A stretch of DNA of 64,000 bases, taken from the NCBI GenBank assembly GCA_013399305.1, contig VXAI01000083.1:1267840-1331839 (forward strand), given 5' to 3'. The position numbers and the translations under genes were made by a program. This DNA is from Rostratula benghalensis (Eukaryota > Chordata > Aves > Charadriiformes > Rostratulidae). How positions within the stretch are numbered: position 1 is the first letter of the stretch; every line of letters starts with the position of its first letter. Under the pieces are notes generated by a model that saw only the letters and a program-made list of their open reading frames with translations, was not told the origin of the DNA and did no database searches. Shown in pieces: positions 38,689-49,790 of this stretch.

Positions 38689-39027
38689 GGATAGATGGGC
38701 CAATGTCAACAGGATGAACTTGACAAGTGCCAAGTGCCAGGTCCTGCACTTGGGCCACAACAACCCATGCATCGCTACAGACTTGGGGAAGTGTGGTTGG
38801 AGAGCTGCCTGGCAGAAAAGGACCTGGGGGGTTCTAATTGACAAGCAGCTGAACACGAGCCAGCAGTGTGCCCAGGTGGCCAAGAAGGCCAATGGCATCC
38901 TGGCTTGTATAAGAAATAGTGTGACCAGCAGAAGTAGGGAGGTGATTGTCCCCCTGTACTCAGCACTGGTGAGGCCACACCTTGAGTATTGTGTCCAGTT
39001 CTGGGCACCTCAACATAAGAGAGATGT
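38689..39027 (+). mobile_element. CR1 LINE ORF2 C-terminal fragment, 3'-truncated
   Basis: Plus-strand CR1 reverse-transcriptase ORF2 piece inside a 190-codon open frame (38594-39166). Recognisable blocks are [28 protein letters not shown], and [20 protein letters not shown] followed by [11 protein letters not shown]. Between about 38765 and 38830 the open frame is shifted relative to the family. A base seems lost in the C run of the 'NNP' block and one gained in the G run at 38826-38831, so the normal [13 protein letters not shown] block reads out of frame while the frame stays open by luck. Similarity stops near 39027 with no 3' UTR, which is unusual because CR1 copies normally keep their 3' end. 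The copy must have been cut after insertion. Confidence 0.92.
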
Positions 39028-39238
39028 TTTTACTTCCCCATGCTACTCCTATTTGATCTCTCCAAAGTCTAACCACATACCTACATCACAGAAACAAGAG
39101 CTGAAAGATGTTCCCAAGCCAGGAAGACAGATTTACAGACTACAAGTCCTATTTCCAATGCTTTAGGTGAAACGCTGACATTTGAGTAAGAAGGGAAAGA
39201 GAGGCGGAAGCCAATATGAATTTTGATACGTCAAAGCA

Positions 39239-39307
39239 AAACCTGAAGACTAATTAAATGTGTACATCCAAGCCAGAGTGCAAGTGAAACCTGAAGACTA
39301 ATTAAAT
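39239..39307. repeat. 21-bp direct repeat, 48-bp period
   Basis: The 21-bp word starting aaacctgaagactaattaaa occurs at 39239-39259 and again, identical, at 39287-39307, with 27 unrelated bases between. Identity over 21 bases implies a recent or constrained duplication. The copies contain a taattaaat homeodomain-type core. No more copies are seen nearby. Confidence 0.92.
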
Positions 39308-40262
39308 ATTTCCTCCAACACCTCCTCTAAATGCTGTAGCTAAAGCACTACTGGGAGATTGCTTCATCTTTCTTAATCACCTCCCAGAGAGTTTCCCCTT
39401 GACAGAAGCTGAAAACAGGACTTGCTGCTCTGAGGAGCATCCAGGACCTGGATGCTCCCAGGACCACTAGATGGCTGCAGGATAGGTACATTGGGGATGC
39501 AGCACATGGGGTCTGCTTGAGCCCACCGGCACTTTGGCCTGTGGGATCTGAACAAATAGCATTTAACAAAGGCTACTATCCCACAACTACATGAATTAGT
39601 TAAACATATAGAAAGGCAATTAGTACTGTGGCAAACTTATTTTAACAATATTGCACATTTTATTTTTCCTTCCTAAGTTAGACTCCTTAGAGCCAGTCTT
39701 GCAAACTGACATGCAGTGTCTGGGCATGACAGGTCTGCCCCTGAGAGTTTATTATATTAAACTTGTTCTACTAGAAGGGACACACAACATGAAAACCCTT
39801 CATTTTAATTAAGTTTTTATGCCATTGCCAAAGGTTTAAACCCCAACAATGCTTTGGTTCTCTGATTGTTTGTGGTCCATATCTTACAAGTCATAGAAAT
39901 AATTTAGCAAAGTTGCCAAGGAAGAGGAGCTGGGGACATTCCCATAAGCTGCACTAGCCACTATGTTCTGTTTACAAACAACTCTTCCACCAGTTTAATA
40001 TTCCTTTCTTTACAGTTTATTGTATTTGCACATTTCTTCCCTGCTTTTAACACAGTTCACAAACAGACTTCTTGGTATTTTGGCTTTTGGTCAGTCAGAG
40101 GATTAGAGATGCCAGGAGCTTGGCACAGCTGCAGCAAAGTTGAAAGTTTTTTTTAAGCAGAATGTAAAAAATAAGACATTACAGGGAACAGAACAGTTTT
40201 TAGGGAGGATACAGGCAACTAACCACTAAGTCACACCCTCCTGCCTTTTCTGAGAAAGAAGG

Positions 40263-40280
40263 AAAAAAAAAAAAAAAAAA
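40263..40280. repeat. poly-A run (18)
   Basis: Uninterrupted run of 18 A followed by purine-rich sequence. Simple repeat. Confidence 0.9.
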
Positions 40281-40854
40281 GAGAAGAAAACAAAAGCTGG
40301 GAAAAGCGTGCAGAAAAACAGGATGCATAATTCCTCCCTTAAACCACTGTGTATAGGTTCAGGTCAGCCTCCAATGGCAGTACATGATGATGGAACAAGT
40401 TGACCTTCTCTGGCATAGACATGATTTCTCAAGCAAATTAACCTTTTTCTCACCTACAGACAGAACAACAAAAACAAAACAAACAACCCATAAATCAACC
40501 AGTAAACCTGTTATTTTAGAAAAGACAGAGTAGTGAAGTAAATTCTTCCAATATACCCTTACATCATTCATACAGACAGAAAAATAATTACAAGGAAAAT
40601 CAGATTTTTTCTTTAATTGATTGCACTCAGAAGTTCTTTCCTTAAGAAGAAAAGTTGACACCCCTCTCCAAAATAAAAAAAAAAGAGATAAAAATTAAAA
40701 ATCAACCACTATTTCAATTCCAGGCATCAATGAAAGCATAACTGCCTCTGGATTGTTTTTCTTTCCAGCAGCCTCTACACTACTTTAAAGATATTAAAAC
40801 CATCTTTGTTAAACCCTTCCAAAACAAAGCTTATAAATTTTGCTTTGGATTATT

Positions 40855-40867
40855 ACACACACACACA
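40855..40867. repeat. short AC microsatellite
   Basis: Six and a half AC units. A gtgtgtgtgcacaca tract lies about 45 bases downstream, inverted relative to it, so the two could pair in single-stranded form. Confidence 0.85.
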
Positions 40868-42879
40868 AGAGATCATTAAAAATGCAACCTGTAGTTTTGA
40901 GGGGGCAAGGGGTGTGTGTGCACACAAAGGTTTGGGTCTGGAATTTTCTTTTTAAGTGTTCTTTTTTAGCAGAAAGATGATGCACAACAGGCAATATGCA
41001 TCTCTATGCCAAGAATCAAATCTAGTGCAACATCAGAACTCAAGAGTGCAGGTAGGAAATTGAATGTGGGCTTTGGAAAGAAGAGCTAGAGGAAAGACAG
41101 CAGCTTAAAAGTGAAAACCCTTTTGTCATTTCCGCGAACAACCTTCGCCATGCTGACACTAAGCTTCAGCAAGAGCTGGAGAAAAAAAAAAGTCCTACTC
41201 CATAGTGATGATAGCTCCGCTCCAAAACACAGGTGGATGGAAGCTAACTGAATCAAAACCCAATTAAAACCATCCGAAGCCTACTTTTTCAACACTTAGC
41301 ACAAAAAGCAAATTCAACCCATGCTGCTGACGAGTGTTGCACTTGTTCAGTTTTAAGTGACACGTTAATTCAAAGTTTTTGCCCTTGAGCTTTAGTCTGG
41401 TGAATTCAGGTCCAACTTTCAGCATAGTTTTCCTCACTGAAACACTGCCAGTCACTGTCCCAGCCACTCAATCTGAACACCACTGAAAATACCCTCAGCT
41501 GAGCTGACAAAAGACGACTTTGATACATACTTGAGTCTACACAGCACTCCTCTCCACTCTTTCCTGCAGGTAACCCTCACTGCAAACTCAACCTGTCTCA
41601 CCACCTACAACCCCACATGCTGGAACAGCTTTAAGATTGATTGCCCTGGTTTCATGGCAGTGCCACCGTTGCCACCTCATAGCACTGCTGCAGCTCAGCA
41701 AACATAAGGATATTGGGAAGGAGAAAAATGTGTTGAAGCCTTATTTCTTCATAATTTGATATTTCCTGACTACAGAAAGAAGTTACAGAAAAATTGTGTC
41801 CCTAATTAAGAGTACTTCTTTGTGAAAAAGCCTATGCTCCCACCCCTCTGTGCTCCAGCGGCTAGGGAGAAACAGCTCTAGTCCACAGAAAGCAACTGCT
41901 GAGAAAAATCAGCTCTTTGCACATAGCCCTTCACTACAGTTCAAAATAAAGTTTTTATCATAGTCTGTCTGGTCTCTTCCCCTAATTTGCTCAAGAACTT
42001 GCTTTCATTTGCTATTTCATCTTTTTTCCTGGTACAGCTTCTGTCCCTTTGTCTTGCATGCAGGGATAGCATGCCTCAGACTCTGCCTTGAATTTCTTTT
42101 TCTTATCTTCTAATTAAAAAGATGCAACAGTCTGGATTGAAATCATATTGCGTTATCTGACACAAAGTGCTCTAACAGAAAGTACAGCCAAATATAGAAA
42201 TATTTTTTTACCATGTCAAGTACCTGATTTCAGATCACAGCATACTTTGGCTAGGCTGACCATTGAACTAATGATTTAACAAATATCTGGGCGAAACACA
42301 ACAGAAAGTGCTAATTCTTCTGTGGCAGGAAGTTTATCACATTTCAGCTAGGTTTCAACCATGGTAAATATACCACATAATTTATTTTTTTTTAAATTCT
42401 ATTCCACTAAATGATTGTCCATTAAGTGAAAGAGGTACCTTTGGCACTAAAAGCTTCAGTACTCACTATAACTAATGATAAATTAAAGCTGGTCAAGTAA
42501 GTAAGCAAAATGGGGGGTTGATCCAATTTTGCAATTTACTGAAAAAAGTAACAGATAAATCAATTCAATTGCACTATAGAAATATTTCTTGTGAGAACCA
42601 ACATTTACAATCAGAACTTCCCCCCCGCCACCCAACAAGTATTTAGTTGCAAGGAATACTTTTTCAATTTGAACTGAAAGTATGCATTCCAATTGCAAAT
42701 TTTCACTTGAGATTAAATGCCAAAAAATAAAAGAGGTTTAAGTTGTTTTCATTTAATACAGGAAGTCTTCACATTTCTTTTTGTCTGATGCCTTTCTAGA
42801 AAAAAATGCAGTAGGTGGAAGACAGAGAAGAAAAAGTAATGAAGGTAAAGACGTTTTCATGTTGCACTTCATAAAAAAT

Positions 42880-43330
42880 TAAATACACTCAGATACATCA
42901 TTTGCTGTGCTTGAAAGTGTTTCTTGAAACCACTTGGCATTTCAATTTTATTTTCCAAACTATATGTACTCAGAAATTATGACAAACAGGTGAATGTAAT
43001 CATTCAATAGAAAGGAAAGGGAACATTACATGAAAAAACAAAACTTATTAAGCCATGATATTGATGAAGTCACTTAAAGTTAATATTTTATTAGATGTGT
43101 TAATTACATATGATAACACAAGGGCAAATACATTCAGAAAGTTTCAACAAAATAATCAATATGAAATAATACCAGTGTTATACAGAAGTACCTTTAATGG
43201 AGTTAGCCATTGGAAGTTTTAATGAAATGGTTTTATGTGTCTAGAAAATCCGGGAGCCATTTGGAGTCTGTTTCAAGTTTTATGTCAATTAACATGCAGG
43301 CATCATGCTTACCAATCTAAGTTGGCTCTT
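42880..43330. promoter_or_regulatory. possible conserved non-coding block (weak)
   Basis: Unique AT-rich sequence with a gtgttaattacata homeodomain-type site near 43097-43110, tttattagatg near 43087 and gtcaattaacatg near 43284. Frames are closed. The call rests on motif density only. Confidence 0.2.
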
Positions 43331-45672
43331 TTTTAAAGAAAATTTATGGAAGTGTCACAACTGCAGTTGACACCAGCATTTGTCATGAGATTCACAACTC
43401 AGTGCTTCTGGAAGGCGCAACCTTTCCCCTGCCATGGTGCTCCTCTGGGACACCCACTATGGGTTCCTGCTGTGTTGCTGCTCACCAGCTCCAGGGTCAG
43501 CACCACAGACAGGGCTTCCCAGAAATGACAAACTACCCACAAGCCAATGTCCTCCTCTCCTGGCAGCCTACACGTCTGGTAGGAAATCCAGCCCTCAAAA
43601 TGTAATGTTGCTAATGATTATTGCTGCTGGGCCAGAGTTGTCTTCACATTCCACCTGAAGGCACCTCATTCATGGCTTTATTAAAGTCTCAAAAGTGGAA
43701 AGCTTGGATACGCACTGAAGGACTCTGTGTTCAAGGAAGTCACACATCATCCGGTCTCCCTTCCTTCACCAGCTGCTGTTCCTGCTCCCAGCACATACTA
43801 CTGCCTTTCTTCCAGGTACAGCTACATTTCATGGCATCTTCATTCCTTGCACTACCAAACAATTTGTTTCTACTGCTGATATGACTCTCTCTGGATGGCC
43901 CCTCTCATGGATCCTGATGACACATTTTCTGTCATTCTGTGTCTGCTGCAGCCCTAAGCAAGCTCAACACAATCCAGTGTGGGCACATTTCACCAGAGAC
44001 TTGTTATGGACATTGTCATGGCCAGGCTGGTTCTCCTCACTCTGAAAGGTATTTCATCAACTGCTATTATCTCCTGAAAACAATCTGCAGAATACTGTTT
44101 TACCAGTAAAATTAAAGCTCAAAATTAGACAGATAACAAATGTTCAGCTGAGACAATATCAAAGTGAAAGACCAAAATTTGGAGAGGAGAAGTTTGAGCA
44201 AAACTTGTGGATGTTGTAGAAAAAAATTACTGTGCACAGTCATACAGCAGGTCCTGGCTGCAGGTATTATTTTCATCTGAAACATGGAAAGATGATGGCT
44301 TTATGTAAGGAGAAATTCTTGAGCAAGGCTTCTGTAACAGCAATTATGACTGGTGATGCAGGTGTGGTGGAGAATCAGGACAGCAGTCTTTAAGGATTTC
44401 ACTAGGTTTAATGTTCAACTAAAACTTAGAAAGCAAGTAGATTGTGTTTTGGCAGAGCAAAGTTGGGAGACTAAGCGCTGGGGAGAGAAAGGACACGGAA
44501 GAGATGGAAAGTGCTTAAAGATAAATTAATGTGTGCCCAAGGGTTATGCATACCATCTTGTAGTAATTGCACAGGGAATGTTCAAGTTGTTTTTTTCTAT
44601 TTTATTTTTAAAGCCAATGGGAATGAAAAGACAAATGTAAAAAGTAATCAACAGTGGGGAAAAAAGGCAGACACAAGTTATAAAACATCAAATACAGAGC
44701 AGGATTGGAACAATTGCATAATGAAGTTGAGAGCATAAAAAGTGATAAGAAAAGAAAGGCAAAGGGAGCAAATAAAAGGTAACTTTACAGGGAGGCAATA
44801 CAAAATAAGAACAGCTTTCAGTTACAGTGCAGAAACAAGAGTCCGGAAGAGCAGTCCAGGTATCTGCCAGAGCAGGTGTAAGTTATTGTCCAAAGAAACA
44901 ACCACATTAAATGACTGAATTATTGTTTTATGATTTGGAAAGTAACTAAGATTTAAACCTTCTTACAGAAGATGACAGCATGGAAGAAATAAGTTCCAAT
45001 GCATGTTCTGTACTGCTGTTAATTAATGTCCTAAGGAACCTTCCAGGCAGCATGATGGCTATTGAGCAAATGTCTGCAGCAAGCTGACCTGGTCCTGAGG
45101 ACAAGGTGACAGGTAAACACGACCCTTTGCCAAGCGGCCTCCTAACATCAGCCAGCCACAACCACCCAGCAGGCACACACAGGCCTGCCAGAATCAAGAC
45201 CTCCTCCAGTAAGTCCTTTCCTCAGGAAGTCCTAACATGAAACAGGCTCCAAAGCTACAGCCTTTAGAATAGGCAAAAGATGCATTTAGATCCTCTTGCT
45301 AATTCACAACCCCAACTGAAAGGAACAGTTTGCATTTCTCTCTGAAGTTGCTAAGTTTCTCCCTGACGGAAGGCTGTCAATTCATGGACCAATGCACACG
45401 ACCTTACAGGTCAGGTAGATGCTTCCTGTGCTCCAGCAGACATCAAGCATGTAATAAGGTGCATAACAGACACTGGGCCTTTCCAAGACAGAGCTTTTCA
45501 CTCTCAGAGCCCAGGTGTAGCTTACCAAGAAAGTAGCAAGCTTGTACACACGCTATTCCCAACCTGATATGGGGCATCTCTGCTGCTGCCCTTACATTAG
45601 AAGAGGGGAACCCCCACAACCTGGTGTCTACCATTGGTTGCACCCTAGTCACGAGGGGATTAGAGGTGTCAC

Positions 45673-45686
45673 TTTTTTTTTTTTTT
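45673..45686. repeat. poly-T run (14)
   Basis: Uninterrupted run of 14 T. Simple repeat. Confidence 0.85.
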
Positions 45687-46108
45687 AAAAACAGCTCATA
45701 CCACACTTGAACAGTATTTTTAGCACTACTGAGGTTGAAGGACACACTCTCCCTGAGCTTAAGATGCTGTTTCAATCTTTCATTCATGCGATCTATTCTA
45801 CTTAACTAACACTTTACTGAAATAGACTCACAAGAAGCAGTGATTGAGTCATGGGGACTAATACATTGATGCAAGAAACCAAATAGGGATCAAATGTCTC
45901 AGCCAGACTCTTTCCACAGATCAACCTTTCTGCACAAGTCTAAAACAAGTATTAGTGATGTTATGCTCTTCTGAGATACTAAAGGTGAGATCAGGAGATA
46001 GAAATCAGAAATAGGACAGAAGTGCTAGATACAGCTCACCATGCTTATTATTTGTCTTATAGGTGATGGTCAGACTTTTCTGCCTATAGCTACAATATTT
46101 TTCCCTTT

Positions 46109-46468
46109 CTTGGGGTTGTTCAGCCTGGAGAAGAGAAGGCTCTGGGGAGACCTTATAGCAGCCTTCCAATATCTGAAGGGAGCCTACAGGAGAGCTGGAG
46201 AGGGACTCTTTGTCAGGGAATGTAATGACAGGACAAGGAGTAACGGCTTTGAATTTCAAGAGGGAAAATTTAGAATGGATACCAGAGGGTGAGACACTGG
46301 CCCAGGTTACCTAAAGAAGCTGTGGCTGCCCCATCCCTGGAAGTGTTTAAGACCTGGCTGGATGGGGCTTTGAGCAACTTGCTGTAGTGGAAGGTGTCCC
46401 TGCCTGTGGCAGGGGGGTTGGAACTTGAAAGGGACCTTAAAGATCATCAACTCTAACCATTCTATGAT
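46109..46468 (+). mobile_element. CR1 LINE 3' end with an inverted terminal segment
   Basis: Plus-strand CR1 copy, 5'-truncated at the very end of ORF2. The frame reads GLFSLEKRRLWGDLIAAFQY then LKGAYRRAGEGLF. The 3' UTR follows (gatggggctttgagcaactt, gtgtccctgcctgtggcagg) and the copy ends near 46468 in accattctatgat. Within the terminal part, 46425-46450 is the reverse complement of what other CR1 copies have: it reads gaaagggaccttaaagatca where the plus-strand family reads gatgatctttaaggtccc. The flanking bases on both sides are in normal order. Everything else about the copy is ordinary for an old dead CR1. Confidence 0.95.
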
Positions 46469-48459
46469 ACTTTTAAAGGCACAAGGAGCAATTTAGTCAT
46501 TGAAATCACATGGGTTTACATTTTACATGGCAAACTAGCATGGTAGCCTCAAATATGCTTGAAACAATCATGAAAGGAATTATATGAAGGTCGTCCATCC
46601 ATGCCTCCCTCCCTCTCCACAGGCTACCCAGTTCTAGGCATTATTTGCAGGGATAGCTGCTGAGTAAGCATGGCCGTTATTCCCAAGTACAGTCTGCTCC
46701 ATGGTTCTCCTAACAGCACAGAGCAATACACCGAGTTCATTAGCCTTTCTGTTTATCAAGTTGCCTCTTTTGTAGCTTGAGCCTCAAGGTCATTTTAAAA
46801 ATTAGAGAAACTTCCTTGTTTTGATATATGGTTTTACAATTATTTCAATGACTAAGGAGTGCTATGAAGTTGCAGATATTTTGTGCTATACGAATTGGTT
46901 TTTGAAGTTGTAAACAAACAGCAGGTCTTCTCCCTCATATGTTTTGTTTTGGTTTAGGTTTTTTTTGTTTGCTTGTTTGTTTTTGGTGGATATTTTTTTT
47001 TAAAGTAAAGCTAGCTGGTCTGAGAGTTCTGCATCTTCCTTTCTGCTGCCACTAGAGGGAGAAACCTATTCCTCGTATCTCAGGGCTTCTAGACTATTTT
47101 CAGAATAGAATCAGAAATATTTCTGTTATATGGGAAAATGTTCGTCCAGTTGTGATAAGCATGGATAATGCAAATGGAGAGCCTCTAAAAATAAAGTAGG
47201 ATAAACATTTCTCCCCCTTCCCTCAAACTCCAATTACAAACCTCAAACCTTGAGAATTTAAACACTGCTGCAATTGTTCTTTGGTGGTAATAGAAATCCT
47301 TCTACTGTGTTTACTCCCATTGCAACCAGAGCAGGGGAGGCCAAACAGGAAGAAAGAAGAATACTGGGTTTCTATCAATATGGGAACAAAGGATGTTTTC
47401 TAGTTTTCTAGTGGCTTAAAGTAATTCTCATTAAAAAAAAAAAAAAAAAAAAAAAAACCACGCAACACAGAAAATTTTCTACTAGCTGTAACAAACACTG
47501 GAAATTCAATCTGGACTAAAAAATTTCTGACATGGCATTTAAATAAAACAAAAACTCTAGAATTCTAGATTTGCAAACCCCTCTCCTTATTCTAATTCAA
47601 CTGAAGGACTCATGTTGATGAATACTTCTTCAGTGACTGAATTTCTAACACTTAGACCAATAATGATTGCTTTTGATAAGTTTTTATAGCAGTGACAAGG
47701 TCATCCCACTGGTATGGAAAATGTCTTTGCAAAATGTTTTCAAACATGGGTGCAAAAAAAAAACCTCAATGGAGTCCACCCTCCCTACATACAAAATGTC
47801 TCAGCCCCAGGCATGCTGAGTAACCACTGAAAAGTGCTTTCAAATATGTGCTGCTGGTGGCCAGCAATGAGAAACCAGACCCAGCTTCAGAACACAAACC
47901 ATGACAGTTTAGGGGGGAAAAAAAGGCCATTTTCCTAGACAATGGGGTGGTTTGCAGATTCAAGGCTTTATTGCATTCTTTCTGAGTTACTTACCCTTTT
48001 TCTCTACAAAAAGGGGCAGCAACATTGACCCTTAAGGTCATGAAGAATTAATCTTTGCAAATCTTAGCATTAATTGAATTGCAGGTGCAAACAATACCAT
48101 TTTCCTAGAAAAAAAATATTTCCCCCCACATTATTCCTTCCTATCCTCTAAAGGCAGTTGCAAATGGACTCTGTTAACCAATCAGAGCATAATTTGATTT
48201 GGAAGGAGTTCTCTAGACTGTTTGGACTCCGTTGAACAGGGCCAATTACAAAGGCGGAGTCTCTTTATTAAGCTTTGAGTATTCACTTTTTCACTGCAAG
48301 GACACACTGGTAATTCAGGTTCAGCTTTTCCACCACCAGCAGTCCCAGGTCTTTGCCTGCAAAGCTGCTCCTCAGCCATTCTCCTGCCCATACAGTCAGC
48401 TGGAGTCACTCCAAACCAGGTATGGGACTTTGCCTTGTCTGTGATGGACTTCATGGGGC
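46469..48459. other. gene-free stretch
   Basis: No supported gene. Contains a T/G-rich simple stretch at about 46940-46998 (TTTG-type words) and a 25-A run at 47433-47457. Otherwise unique-looking sequence. Confidence 0.6.
47433..47457. repeat. poly-A run (25)
   Basis: Uninterrupted run of 25 A, the longest homopolymer noticed. No retrocopy body was recognised upstream. Confidence 0.9.
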
Positions 48460-48560
48460 TTGTCAGCTCACTTCTCCAGCCTGCTAAGATTGTGTCAGAG
48501 GGCAGTCCTGTTCTTCAACTTACTGACCACTTCCCCCAGTTTGGTGTTATCCCCACAGCC
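48460..48560 (-). mobile_element. very degraded CR1 ORF2 fragment
   Basis: The plus strand shows cttctccagcctgctaagat then, further on, actgaccacttcccccagtt and tggtgttatcc. This matches in order and spacing the antisense of the CR1 ORF2 region whose usual form has 'tctccagcctgtccag', 'ccactcc-cccagtt' and 'tggtgtcat'. The fragment is short, lacks CR1 ends and is highly diverged, so it is older than the other copies. Limits are approximate. Chance similarity is unlikely but not excluded. Confidence 0.55.
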
Positions 48561-49549
48561 ATCTCGTGTCTACAGAGCCATAGAACCTTTAAGTACAGCA
48601 CCAGGGCCAAAAGACTGGCTAAACCCACACAAACAGGAAAAGATTTTCCTGGCTTATCTACCCCAACCTCCTACTGCAGTGGCCAAAGTTAACAAGTAAT
48701 CCCTCCTATGCCCACTTAGTTTCACCCTATAGAAGTGTAAGTATTTTACCTACACAGTTTTGACTATTTGAAGGCTACCACTCGCCATTTGCTGTTTTCT
48801 CATACTGTATTATAGTTCAAGCACTGTTATTTTTCTCTATCATCACACTCAGCCTAAGCTCTACCATGCACTAAACTAGGAAAACCTTATTATTATAATT
48901 TTCATACAGATAACAATAATAAAAAACTTAGATGAGCAAACAAACTGAATATTTCCACCTGCTGAGGATGGCACTGAGGCATGGAGAGGGGAAGCACATC
49001 CTTCCCCCATCAGGCACACACCTGGCAAACTAAAGCATCAAGTAAAACTAGTTTCTTCCTTTCATGGCATTTTATTTCAGTGGTGTTAAAAGTTCTAATT
49101 CAACAACACAATACTGTAGCCATGATGGGTGATGTCATAGTGGTGAGGATGATGGGTTTTGGGATGCAAAAACTGCAGCCACATTTGCTTGAGCCAAGTG
49201 ATTTTCTTCTCCTGTTATGATTTCCTAACAGAAAGCTTAAGGCAACATTCCGGATTTTCCCCCTTTTTGTGCATGTGTCTGTATACATGCACACATTTTA
49301 TATGAAAGAAAATATTGCACAGTAAATTTTCCTTTCTGAAGGGATTTCCACCAGCCCTACAGGGTAACATCATAGGTAGTATGTATGTCACTCAAACATT
49401 TCTTTGAACTGCAAAGTTTGTGTCAAAATCTGTTCTGAAACAATTCTACGATGTGTGTTTCATATAACCCTGAATTACAGGTTAGGCTACACTTTAAGTA
49501 TGAAACATTAAGTGAGATCATAATAGTTAAATCATTCCATTGTCATTCC

Positions 49550-49790
49550 AACACTAACTCAGGTTGGCAGAGCTCATGCTCAATGATGTCACCATTTATA
49601 CCTTGCTGCAGCTGCAAGCAGAGCCCGGCTCGCATAAATTACTTTTGATCGATGAAAAGTATTAACATTTTTTATTTTTACCTTGGAGCGCACTTTGAAT
49701 TATCAGTTGCTTTTTAGTGTTTTAAAAATGCATATGAGTGAGTTAAGTGGCAAGCTAAAATATACTGCAGTGACAAACTGCAGAAGCGTG
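49550..49790. promoter_or_regulatory. possible conserved non-coding block (weak)
   Basis: Unique sequence holding a tgatgtcacc CRE-like site near 49583-49592, cagctgcaagcag (E-box CAGCTG) near 49609, a CpG-bearing cccggctcgcataaattact and gatcgatgaaaag near 49647. The mixture of conserved-looking factor sites in clean sequence suggests an enhancer. It is not proven. Confidence 0.25.

Larger units (their letters stand above)
39308..46108. other. gene-free stretch
   Basis: No supported gene or recognised transposon. Contents are an 18-A run at 40263-40280, an AC microsatellite at 40855-40867, a 14-T run at 45673-45686, and a possible conserved block at 42880-43330. A GC-richer segment with overlapping short frames at about 43346-43880 has no recognisable domain. 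Confidence 0.55.
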
